NCBI GenBank assembly: GCA_021401465.1
Contig: JADDMT010000021.1
Location: 1-64,000 of the forward strand
From: Teratosphaeria epicoccoides
Taxonomy: Eukaryota; Ascomycota; Dothideomycetes; Mycosphaerellales; Teratosphaeriaceae
Direction of reading: 5' to 3'
Length of the DNA stretch: 64,000 nt
The position numbers were made by a program, and so were the translations under genes. This document shows positions 20,759 to 30,853 of the stretch, piece by piece. A model generated the notes under the pieces. It did not search any database and had not been told where the DNA came from. It worked only from the letters and a program-made list of their open reading frames with translations. Positions within the stretch are counted from its first letter, which is position 1. Each line of letters begins with the position of its first letter.

Positions 20759-23419
20759 TTGGGAGGTCATTAGACACGCATCGGGATTTCGCAAAATCGA
20801 GGAGGTTTGATTGAGCGAAAGGTGCAGGTGGGCTCTGATTGCAGCGTGTGGTAGCGACAGCTGGAGCTAGACATCGTGATACCCTCAACTCTGGATCGCA
20901 TTGAGCGGCGACCACAAAGGTCGATATTCCTTTTTGCGTTAATGAATTCTTCCGCCGTCAAATCGCACGACTCTTGATCAGGCTGGTAGGGAGATTCACC
21001 ACTCCAGCCTTATCGCGTAATGGCAGTCTCAAATATCTCAATTTAGCACTGGCTGCACGATCGCTCCGATTATGCCGCCTGCATATGGGATGCCCTCGCG
21101 AAGAGTGTAAGTTTTCCTCTTTGAGCGCTCCTGTCAGCATGCTAACACAGAGCTGCAGGCTCCTCAAGAAGAAGCGCAGCAAGCATGGCGCGGTGCCCAA
21201 GAACGAGACTGTTATCGTAGCTGCCGCGCCTGCCCGATAGTAGCAATGACCGTCGATCGGCTTTCTTCGGCAAGCCTGGGAAAGCGCACACGAGGGTCGG
21301 CGAGATGCGAACGTACAGTTGTAATTGAGCTTGGCCTTTGCAGACAGAGCTTTTCGATGAACTTCTGGAAACGAGAGACGGGATGCGAGATGCGAGATGC
21401 GAGACACGGGCTTTACCATTAACGCATCGTTATGGTTGTCACGCACGCTACCGCAGTCCGTATCTTCGAGCAGTGTCCATCTACCCACGGCACCTTTTCG
21501 CTCATGATGCATAACGTCAGATTCCTGTCCGACATGCTCTGCTCCTTGATACATGCCACGGACATCATATCCACCAAGTTTCAACGTGCCTGAGCCAGGT
21601 ACTTGGGCACAGGGTCTCTGCCTGTCACGTCGCGGAAATGAATGTCTACAATCAGCCACGCCTGCCTCGCGATGCGCAGAATGGCGGAGAAGCAGCTGGT
21701 GCAGGATGCGCCGCTCAGCGAGATCGCGACTGTGCCGAGAAGCGATGCGATGTCCGCGCATGACAGAGCGCTGCTTGCGAGCAAGAGCTCGAAGGAGGAG
21801 TATCCGTAGGCATTCTGCTGGTTCTGGGGCCTAACATTGGTTGTTCGCGGAGTAACAGTTGATTGAGCATTTGGTAGGAGGTCTTGGACGTTCAGCAGGC
21901 TTTTCGGAATAGTTCCTTCATCATGGGAGTAAGCGCTCACCCTTCTTCGTCCGTGGTGTCGCTATTGCTGGTCAGCCGGACCACACGAGTCTTATTTGTG
22001 GCTTTGATTTCGCTGGAGGCCGGAGGTCGACTGTGATGCTCTCCGAAGGCAGGCGAGGTCTCTGTGTCGCCCAGCGCAGTTGACAAGACTGAAGTTTTGC
22101 AGATCATGTTACCGTAGCTGTCGCCTAGATGCACGGTTTCAACGATCATCGAAAGCGATCAATACCAACTGATTAAACGTCCGCCAGATCGAGCTTTCGT
22201 CAAAAGCATATTGCAGGTCCGGATCATTGTGGCCCGGCTCGAGGTCGATTCCGTCGGCCATGACCATTTGGCCTTGCTCTCGTTGCCGCTTTGCAGATAG
22301 TCGAGAATACCAGCCGCAGAATTGCAGCTGTGATCCGCAAAGGTCCAGTTGGCTCATTGCGTTCAGCGCTGGCTCGTCAGTCAGCTTACTGCACTGCAAA
22401 CAAGACCCGGAAAATAGCTAGCATTCGTGTACGGCGAATCAAAATGCTGGATGCTACCACTGAGTGCGACTGCACTCGCAACACGTTGCACTCCCACAGA
22501 CGGCCACCATGCGTAGATGTCTCGGTGATGTTACTGCTCATTCTTCGTCGCGCAATGTTGACAATCTGGCCATCTCCGTCTCCAGGAGAAGACGCAGGGT
22601 TGATTCGGATCTTCACTTCCGCCGGCGTCAAGGTCGAAGCAAGACCCCAGGCCAGCTCAGAATGCCCAGAAAGATGACACGCTAAAGCACTCTCACCCAC
22701 GACCAGAGCGATGCCAGGGCAAAGCTTGCCGCGTCGATATTCTGGACTTTCAAGCGTCCACTGGCCACATTAGCTCGTCTGGTGGCACGAAATCGGACTT
22801 ATACGAAAGCGATAGAGATATGGCGAACTCGAGGCATAATTTCACCATGAATGTCAGCGCTCTCCCAATACCCAATGAATCCGTCCCGCATGCCTCGAGC
22901 GTTCGAGGATGCCGAAGGGGCTATGTTTGACGCTCTTGTCTGCCATTGTGCTGTCTTCGATCTGTCGGGTATGTATCCAGCAGGCCGAAAACTTGCTGTG
23001 ATTTCATCGGTCAATCAACTGCTTGGCTGGTTGATGCGGTTGATGAATTGCTGATACGAGTGTCTGCTTCCTCAAATGCTTGACTGCTTTTTGACGCGTT
23101 TGACTGCTTAGTGATGCAATTGATTGGCCGCCAACACGGTTGACGAGCATACAATGTGTGTTTGACTTTTTCAATTTCATGAAGTGACTATGAATAGCGA
23201 TGCAAATTGCTCGTGTCTCGGTGCAAGCTATCGAACCCGCCACATGTATTTGCGGATTCTGCCGAGACTTTGACTCTTCAGGCACGACCGAAGATCAATA
23301 TAGAGCTGCTCGGTATCTATTCTCTGTACAGATCATACAACCTGGAACGTAAGCCACACACCATGGTCCCGACCCGCAGCTTCGGCGGAAGCGATTTTCC
23401 TTTTGAAGACCTGGCTTCA
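20759..23419. other. Gene-poor stretch with coding-like debris
   Basis: About 2.7 kb without an intact recognisable gene. It contains a possible two-exon small ORF at 21072-21240 (plus), a short GAGATGC-type tandem near 21378-21406, several minus-strand open blocks between 21581 and 23014 with protein-like composition, and a TTGAC-rich stretch at about 23010-23150. The minus blocks do not join into one reading frame. Confidence 0.45.
21072..21240 (+). CDS. Possible very small two-exon ORF (uncertain)
   Basis: An ATG at 21072 opens 35 nt of frame followed by a good intron: donor GTAAGT at 21107, branch-like GCTAACAC, acceptor GCAG at 21157-21158. Joining the exons gives a 38-residue basic peptide ending at TAG 21238-21240. 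The intron signals are better than expected by chance, but the product is unrecognised and the real first exon may lie upstream with a different frame. The second exon stays open in another frame as well. Confidence 0.22.
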
Positions 23420-23713
23420 TCACTTAACACACAGGGGACCCTTCCCATGATTCGCGTTGCACCACCAGCCGAAATCGCCGTAGTCGATTGCTCCCTGCGT
23501 CGCAATGCAGAAGTCACGTGAAAAATTCTTCGCTACCACAAAGGTACCCTGACCAGGATGCGTGTCTCTGTAACCATCGCAGGCTGCCTGTGTAATCTCC
23601 AGAGCATCTCTATAGTTTCTGTCCGAGCATAGGCAATTGCGAAAGAAGCCTCCGTCGGTGGAGACTGGCCCTGCGAGCAGTAGAAATGCTGTAACACTGA
23701 TAATGTTCTTCAT
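23420..23713 (-). CDS. Small secreted cysteine-rich protein (effector-like)
   Basis: A 97-residue protein with a clear signal peptide: MKNIISVTAFLLLAGPVSTD, positive start, hydrophobic core, cleavage after about residue 18-20. The mature part of about 77 residues holds six cysteines (NCLC, ITQAAC, RDFC, WWC, PLC), compatible with three disulfides, and the motif GDFGWWCNANHGKGP. The frame is open far upstream, but this internal ATG is the one that puts the signal peptide at the N-terminus. No family was recognised. Small size, secretion and even cysteine number fit candidate effectors or surface proteins, but no activity can be stated. It sits in a gene-poor stretch, which is common for such genes. 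Confidence 0.72.
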   Translation of the reverse strand: MKNIISVTAFLLLAGPVSTDGGFFRNCLCSDRNYRDALEITQAACDGYRDTHPGQGTFVVAKNFSRDFCIATQGAIDYGDFGWWCNANHGKGPLCVK

Positions 23714-24612
23714 TTTGAGGTTGTTGAGGTTTTGAGGGCGGTGGTAAGGGTTGCGGTTGGCAGGTCGATGAGGGGTATTGTGGTGGACGGGAGCAGGAAA
23801 TTCTGCTAGCGACTCACGGGGTGAATTAACTAGGGAATATGAGTCTTCCGGGCCTGGATGGACCATAAATACGCGAGCAGTGGCGATTGCGCGGTCGGAT
23901 GCCGATAGTGCTTGCACCGAGCAGTTGCTGAACTTGTGTCGCACCCTGAAATTGCCAATCGAAGGGCTCACCGACGAAGCAAAGAGGCGGGATCTTCGTA
24001 CGGTGACCGAGGCATCGCCGGCATATTCCACCTGAAAGATCTTAGAATAGTAAGAACAGCAGACGGGACGATCTCTTGGTGCCCTGTGCCTGCCTGTCAG
24101 GTGATCTCACACCAGTGTTTTCAGGAAGGTGCGTTAGCGCTTCGATGTCAGGAGTATCATGTATGTTAGCTGTTGAGACCCGCAGGACACAACGCCAACT
24201 TTGTTCAACATCGCACATTATATGAACGTGATAGGCAGTCTACCATCGTCTTGATTGGAAATGAGTAAGTGCGGCCCAGAATTCCTCCATCTCTCTTAGT
24301 TTACTGTTCAGTGATGCGCCCATATCCAGATTCCTGGGGTTCCAAAAATGCTCATGCGCCATATGCACAGCTTTTGCAATGTCATCGGTCGTCGTCTTGT
24401 GCGTCACCGACTTGCACTCAACCTCGCCCCATGGCACAAGTCCATAATTTGGAGATCCATGACAGGGCGGGCGTTGACACCACTCCACGACGCTAGGAAG
24501 ATGATACGATTGTTACGGCCAATGACCCTGGACAAAGTGAATTCTGCAATATCAGACATTGCTGGCGCCAGAGACGCAGAATCCCATCGAGTCTGGGCAA
24601 TCTTATTGAATA
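23714..24612. other. Intergenic region with a two-frame coding-like remnant
   Basis: About 900 bases. On the minus strand, about 24240-24620 has protein-like sequence that switches frame near 24430: SDIAEFTLSRVIGRNNRI in one frame, then ECKSVTHKTTTDDIAKAVH in another. No domain was recognised. The rest shows nothing. Confidence 0.4.
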
Positions 24613-25969
24613 TTAATTGAACGCAGGAGACGTGAGCGTAACCCCGCCGTCAGGGTACAAGATCTGCTCGTTGTAGTACAGTCCGCCCTTGCCCGCCAGG
24701 AACAGGATCGTCGCCGCCATATCGCCGTCGTGGCCGGCTCTGCCAGCGGCTGAAGTAATGCGCAAAAAGTCAGTGGGAATCCCAGTCAAGGCTCGAATCG
24801 CTGCTCTGCTTACGGTTCGTGAATTCCATTTTGAGCTCGCTCTTGTTGTCTTCGCCGCTGCTTTGGGCTGTCATCTCTGACGGGAAAATCCCAGGCGCGA
24901 TGACGTTGACCCGGATTTTGCAGCTCTTGAAAGTGCTGGCCAACATTCTGGACAGGTGGGTGAATGCTGCCTTGCTTGAAGCATATGCGAATTGACCGTT
25001 ACTGGAGCCTTTAAGCTGGCCTGAGATGGAGGAGACGTTTACAATTTGCGAGGTGTAGCCTGGCGTCACGTCGCGGCCCTTCGCGAGTAGTGGTAGGAAG
25101 GCCATGCTTGTGAAGTACCCACCAGTGACATTCGTGCGGAACGTCTCATCGAACTGTCCGTCCTCAGATTTGAGGAAATGGTCGCAGATGGATTGGGCGT
25201 CTTCAAAGTTTGGTTGGCCGTTCTTGGAGAACGAGGTGTTGCTATCTCTGGCGATGCCTGAATGCGATGGATTGCAGGTTAGCCAACGTCTCAAGAGGGT
25301 GACCAGCCAAATATTGACTCCGGCTTTGACAGCCGCTGCACAAATTGAGTGGGCTGTCAAACAAGAATCAAGCAGTCATATGGTTGGCTCGCGGGATGAT
25401 TGAGCGTGCTCCTGCCTATGAGGTTCCTTACCCGCGTTGTTACTGATGATTGTAGTGAGTACAGACGAGCTTAAGATAGCATGCGCTAATGGATCGACTC
25501 ACACAAGCAGATGGATGCCATTCGGTTCAAGACCTTCCAAGTGCGAGGCAAGCTTGACAGCCGACTGTTTGCTGGAGACATCACCTGGGAGGGCGAGCAG
25601 TCTACCTGGACCGGTGTCGTACAGCTTGACCGTCTGCTCGAGCACTTCTGGCCTCCGACCTGTAATGTACACCTTCGCGCCATTTGCCACCAAAGCTTGC
25701 GAAATCATCAGACCGATGCTGCCCACAACAGTCAGTCTCGCCCCTCCCGAGCCTGTCGTAGAGTGATATGCCCACCCTGTGCCACCGCCGGTCACCACAG
25801 CAGTGATATGAGAGACATCAAAGAGGTCAGATGCCTTTAATTGATCATTTGTGTGCTTTCCGGTGGCCATATTTGCACGCTGAACAGTGGTGATTGCTGG
25901 CTTCGAGGCAGTCGAGATAATTGGTCGAATGAGTGAAGCTGGAGCTGTCCGAGAGAATAGACGTAACAT
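24613..25969 (-). CDS. Short-chain dehydrogenase/reductase, probably mitochondrial
   Basis: NAD(P)-dependent oxidoreductase of the classical SDR superfamily; the substrate is not predictable. Five exons, 25969-25776, 25718-25503, 25442-25432 (11 nt), 25257-24814 and 24749-24613, give 333 residues. Seen: an N-terminus rich in Arg/Ser (MLRLFSRTAPASLIRP) typical of a mitochondrial presequence, the cofactor motif TGGGTGIG across the first joint, NNAG supplied by the tiny third exon, NVSSISG with the catalytic Ser, and the YASSK active site. The C-terminus YPDGGVTLTSP is also SDR-like. The best general match in style is the fungal 3-oxoacyl-ACP-reductase-like group. Divergent from PTC7, about 0.56 kb away. 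Confidence 0.9.
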
Positions 25970-26527
25970 ATTGACAGCGTGTGAACACAGTGAGAAGGCT
26001 CAATGCGCGTGCCTCTCCTCTCAACCGCGCAGGATTACACCTTCATGACGATGTCAACGTCATTAGCTACCTCACGATCACGACGGATGCATGTGCGTGC
26101 CTGCAGAGCTGTGCTGCGTTGACCCGGTCCTTTGGGTCCTTTGGGTCATATCGATTGCAGTGCTTCGTTGCATGTCTCTCTCGAGCCATTGGCTACAGAG
26201 TACACGTGACAATGATCGATGATGGGAGATGATCAGTCGCCACATGCAGCTCCCGAGTCCCGTCTCTACGTTTTACAGGTGGGATAAACGAAAAGTGCGG
26301 AATTCCTCCGGATGAGATCATGTCATCAATCAAATCAGGGCAGACTTTGATCCGCGTCTCTCAACTTTGTTTGGCCTGTAATGTCGTGGAACATCCGTCT
26401 CTTCCTCTGCGCTGTTGGAGTCCTCGTTACATCTGCATACCTCGCCCATTGGCAAGCGGTATGTTCTAGCAATGGATCTGTGCAAGTGCTGTGTCCCCTC
26501 GTCAATTTGACCAGCCCGGCTGCTGCC
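25970..26527. promoter_or_regulatory. Shared upstream region of SDR and PTC7 genes, with a likely 5'UTR intron
   Basis: About 560 bases between divergent genes. Its right end contains an ATG at 26381 in frame with PTC7, and a canonical intron-like segment with donor GTATGT at 26459 and acceptor CAG ending at 26514 (56 nt). Splicing it would put the upstream ATG out of frame, so it looks like a 5'UTR intron of the PTC7 transcript. Confidence 0.5.
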
Positions 26528-27688
26528 ATGTCCGCCGCCTTTCTGAAGCAGTCCCCGTCACGATCTATGCCTGCCTTCACTAAGAGATTGTACTCCAGCG
26601 ATGCTTCCAGGACGAGGTTCACTTATAGGATCGGAGTCGCCGCTGCAGCAAAACGCACACCACCTCGTACGCCAAAGCTAGGTCAGGACTACTGGCAGTA
26701 TGCAAGCACACAGGAGAATGCCACGCCGCCGTACTTGACATCAAGCAAGCCTGTTTCGGGCGAGGATGCTTTCTTCGCGGCTACAGTGGGTGGCAGTAAG
26801 CACCATGTCGCTTTTGGACTGGCCGATGGCGTCGGAGGGTGGCAAGATCAGGGCGTGGACCCGTCGGTGTTCAGTCATGGACTGTGTGGGTTGATGGCTG
26901 GCACGGCATATTCACATGTAGGGCTTGCAGAGGGCAAGAACGTGAGACCGCAGGAATTGCTGCAGACCGCATACGATGCCGTTATTGACGATCCAATGAT
27001 TGTTGCAGGCGGGTGTACGGCTAGTCTAGGGGTTGCGGGTGAGGATGGGAGCCTTGAGACTGCTAATCTAGGAGACTCTGGCTTCATGATATTTGGCCCA
27101 GGGAAGGTGGCAGCGAGGTCTGAGAGCCAGACACATGCCTTCAATACGCCGTATCAGCTTGCGAAAGTGCCGGCCAAGATTCAAGCCCAGCATGCGATCT
27201 TCGGCGGCGCGACGCACTTTTCTGAGACACCCTCTCAAGCCGATGTTGAGAAGCACAGGTTAAAGCATGGAGACATTGTCATGTTCGCAACGGATGGTGT
27301 CTGGGACAATTTGTCGGCGCAAGACACATTAGCAATTGTCACGAAGATCATGGAAGAGCATGGCTATTGGTTCAAGAGCCACAATTTTCCTGGCGCTGAG
27401 ACGATGCTGAACGAGACTTCGATACGTAATCTGCCTAGGACGGTAGAGAGGGAGGGGAAGGAGGAGATTCGTCTGCCTGGAGCCATTGCCACGGCTGTCA
27501 TGCGCGCGGCCAAAGTTGCAGGATTGGATCAGAGAAGGCAGGGCCCGTTTGCGAAGGAGGTCAAGAAGATGTATCCGAATGAGCCTTGGGAGGGTGGAAA
27601 GCCGGATGATATTGCTGTTGTGGTCGGGGTTGCCGTGGAGGATGTGGACGCAGCTCCAGAGGAGAAGCCTGTTAAGGCTAAGCTATGA
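26528..27688 (+). CDS. PTC7: PP2C-type protein phosphatase, Ptc7-like, mitochondrial
   Basis: Mg/Mn-dependent serine/threonine phosphatase. The yeast and human homologues (Ptc7, PPTC7) act in mitochondria, including on coenzyme Q biosynthesis. From the ATG at 26528 the product is 386 residues with a presequence-like N-terminus (MSAAFLKQSPSRSMPAFTKR). PP2C motifs are seen in order: GEDAFF, FGLADGVGGW, NLGDSGFMIF, FATDGVWDN and KPDDIAVVVG, with metal-ligand aspartates present. The open frame continues upstream to an ATG at 26381, which would add 49 residues with a hydrophobic segment (RLFLCAVGVLVTSAYLA). That extension is interrupted by a probable 56-nt intron, so the shorter start is preferred. 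Confidence 0.92.
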   Translation: MSAAFLKQSPSRSMPAFTKRLYSSDASRTRFTYRIGVAAAAKRTPPRTPKLGQDYWQYASTQENATPPYLTSSKPVSGEDAFFAATVGGSKHHVAFGLADGVGGWQDQGVDPSVFSHGLCGLMAGTAYSHVGLAEGKNVRPQELLQTAYDAVIDDPMIVAGGCTASLGVAGEDGSLETANLGDSGFMIFGPGKVAARSESQTHAFNTPYQLAKVPAKIQAQHAIFGGATHFSETPSQADVEKHRLKHGDIVMFATDGVWDNLSAQDTLAIVTKIMEEHGYWFKSHNFPGAETMLNETSIRNLPRTVEREGKEEIRLPGAIATAVMRAAKVAGLDQRRQGPFAKEVKKMYPNEPWEGGKPDDIAVVVGVAVEDVDAAPEEKPVKAKL

Positions 27689-28237
27689 GATGGAGTTGGC
27701 AGCAAGATCTTTTGCGCCGACGAAAAATCAACTGAAGGAGAGGCAGGTGCCGGGAAATGGGCCATGGCAGGTTGCAATGCTCGCAGGGACGGCAAAATCC
27801 TGACTTGGTTCCTCAAGCGTGAAGCTCTGACGCTTTGTCAGGGCTCTGAAGCTGCTCCGACATCAGTGAGGGAGCTATCGCATACTCCTCAGATGCTCAT
27901 GGAACATATCAGGCCGAAAGAGGTACGGCAGGCCAGTTCGGCAGGCTATTCTAACCCCCTGCGCACGCGTTTGACAGGGATTGGCCCCGCGCCAGTGTGC
28001 CAATCAGCCTCGTTACCAGGGGGCTCTTGGGAAAGGCATGTGCAAGCTGCGGTATCTCTGTACATCAGAGGTTCAAGCTGGACAAGGGTATGAAGTATAA
28101 GCTTTCTTGACAACCACGGCTTGGACCATCGAGGCCGCTGTCATCATTCGAGCCAGCCGACCTATCGGAATTATTTGCACACTGTGCTTGATTCTCAGAC
28201 TCTCCTGAAGTGAATCGAAAGCAGCATCACCAATAGG
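27689..28237. other. Intergenic, upstream of tannase-family gene
   Basis: About 550 bases between two plus-strand genes. An open frame at 27764-28093 has no recognisable content. No regulatory site is asserted. Confidence 0.5.
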
Positions 28238-29932
28238 ATGCTGCATTCACGCACAGCGGTGCTGCTAGGAAGTCTGCTGCAACTCGCAGCTGCGTTCGAC
28301 TGTGCACCGTCTGCCTTCGAGAAGATCGTTGCTGGGAACGCCACGGTCACTTTCGCCCACCCACTTCAGAATGATTCGAGCTTTCATGTCCCGGCCTCCG
28401 ACATAGCATACCCGATATCACCAACGCATCTGCAAGCATTATGCGTCGTGGAGATTAACGTCACCAGTAGCCCTTCCTCCGCCTACTCTTTTGGCCTCTT
28501 CCTGCCAGATCATTGGAACAATCGCTTCCTCACTGTCGGCAATGGTGGCTTCGCAGGCGGTATCAACTGGCTGGATATGGCCGCTGGTGTTGGCTATGGC
28601 TTCGCCACGATGTCCACGGACACCGGCCACAATTCAACGAGCTCAGACCTTACGTGGGGAGTGAACCAGCCAGAGAAGAGGATTGATTTTGGTTATCGCG
28701 CGATGCATGGGTCCGTGGTGATGGCGAAGCAAGTTGTGGAGGCACACTATGGTCGTGCGCCTCAGTACAGCTATTACTCGGGTTGCAGTACTGGCGGGAG
28801 GCAGGGCATTCGGGACATACAGCTTTACCCGGAGGACTTCGGCGGTATGTTGGCTGGCGCTCCCGCTTGGTGGACTACGCATTTGCAGACGTGGACGGTG
28901 AAGTTGGCTTTGTACAACCTGCCAAACACTTCCGCTCATCATATACCGCCGGTCTTGTTTCCTGCGATTGGGGCGGAGATCTTGAAGCAATGCGACCCGC
29001 AGGATCGACTGATTGATAACATTATCAGTGATCCAATGCGTTGTAATGTCAATCTGGAAGCGTTTTTGTGTCGTCCGAATGCCACAAACCGGACAGGAGG
29101 AGTGTGATTGACGTCAGCGCAGATCGCGACGCTGTATCACATCTATAACGACTATGTTGAGACCAATCAGTAAGTCTGAGGTTCAATGGACATACAAAAA
29201 CACTTACTGATTACGCTCAGAACATTGGTCTTCCCACACCTCGAGCTCGGGTCCGAGGACCAATGGGACACACTCTTAGGCTCATACGAGCCTTCTCCTC
29301 TGGGCACACAATACATCCAAAACTTCGTCCTTGACGACTCCGCCTGGAATTTCAACTTCTTCAACTATTCCATCGTCGAACTCACCGACCACCTCGACCC
29401 TGGCAACGCAACAGCCGACGACTTCGACATGTCGCCCGTTTACGCCCGCGGCGGCAGACTCCTGCACTACCACGGCTTCGCAGACGCCCTCATCCCGACT
29501 GGAAGCAGCATATACTTCTACAAACAAGTCCTCCAGACTCTCCTACCAAAAGGCATCGAGCTAAACAGCTGGTACCGCTTTTTCCTCGTCCCAGGTATGC
29601 AGCATTGTTCCGGTACGCCCGCGGACGTGAATGCGCCGTGGTATTTTGCAGGTGCCACGCAGGCAGGAGAGATTGGGCATGATACGCATTCTGTCCCTGG
29701 CTTCAGCGATGGGCAGCATGATGCGCTGCTGGCGTTGATGGAGTGGGTGGAGGAGGGCAGGGCGCCGGAGAGCATTGTGGCGACGAAGTGGGTGGATGAC
29801 ATGGAGCATGATATGGTGTTGAGACAGCGGCCATTGTGTCCGTATCCGAAGCAGGCGAGGTATCTGGAAGTGGGGAATCCGGATGTGGCGGGCAGTTGGC
29901 GGCGTGAGGATTTGTACGACGTGCGGTCGTAG
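28238..29932 (+). CDS. Secreted tannase/feruloyl esterase family protein, interrupted by in-frame TGA
   Basis: Predicted secreted alpha/beta-hydrolase of the tannase/feruloyl esterase family, which cleaves ester bonds of plant phenolics such as gallate or ferulate esters. A signal peptide is visible (MLHSRTAVLLGSLLQLAAAF). The nucleophile serine is in YSGCSTGGRQG, the acidic residue likely in HGFADALIP, and the histidine in GMQHCSG. One clear intron lies at 29170-29220 (51 nt). A TGA at 29105-29107 interrupts the frame at codon 290, just before LTSAQIATLYHIYNDY, where relatives usually have a cysteine. Either this is a nonsense mutation, or a 75-nt intron (GTAATG at 29043 to CAG at 29117) removes it in frame at the cost of a usually conserved Cys-containing segment. 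Function is therefore uncertain. Confidence 0.8.
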
Positions 29933-30853
29933 TTACTCAATCCTCTTACCGAAGCCAGAACCAGACCAGCCAGGCATTACACTTGCACACTTCACGTTAT
30001 CATCAACACAAAACATCTCCATCCTCGTCGCTGCAGCTTTTGTGTTCATCTACGTTCCGTTAACATCCCTACTATTCCTCCATCCCAAACCTCCAGTATG
30101 CTCGGACGCCAACAATCTGCATGCCCAACACAGTCATCCCGTCCATCCTCATCTTTCCCCTTTCAGCTCAAAAAAGTTGAATCTTCGCCCCCAACCCGCA
30201 TTCGCGAGCATTGGTTGGCCAAGAACCTCGCAACCCACAGCCTCGTCCCGACTCCCGAGTCCTCCACAGAACCCTGCCGGCCCACCAAGCCGCGGGCCTG
30301 ACTGATTGGCGACTCTGCTCCCGGCCACTACTGGGAGGACAAATTCCCTCGCATTGACACGAGATGGCGACCTCGCATTTCTCACACATGAGTCCCCATC
30401 GCGAAGCTCGCCGGGCGCCAGGGCCGCATCGGTGCTGCGACTCGCGTGACGGGGCTTTGGCTGAGCGGATGTTGACGGACGCTAAGGGCAGGCGAAAGTT
30501 TCGCAGTCTGGCGAGATTGCCGCGTCTGAGGTGTTCGCGTTGGGAGCGAATGCGGGAGACTTTGTGGGCGTGTGTGTGGACTGGCGATGCTGGGGTGAGA
30601 GGGACGATTCGGGATTCGGTCACCGTGCGGACGGCTCGCAATAGTGGTTAGTAGTAATGTCATGTGGGACTGAGCTCGATTGAGCTCGACGGGTCGGGAT
30701 GGAAGAGATCGGTGTTTTGAAAAAAATAAACTACATTGGGAGTTGCGATATTTCTATTGGGTGTGGTTGCTGATTCTGGACCTTCCAAATCGGCAGCCAT
30801 GCAATGACCAAGGAAATCCACAACTAATCCTCTATCAGCGGACCCCGTCCCGT
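29933..30853. other. Convergent intergenic region
   Basis: About 920 bases between convergent genes (tannase-family and dynein chain). Short Arg/Pro-rich open frames on both strands overlap each other and have no recognisable content. Nothing else seen. Confidence 0.55.

Noticed and set aside
20958..21761. 267-codon minus-strand open frame
   Set aside because: Composition is Arg/His/Ser-rich without domains and it runs opposite to other coding-like blocks; likely chance in GC-rich sequence.
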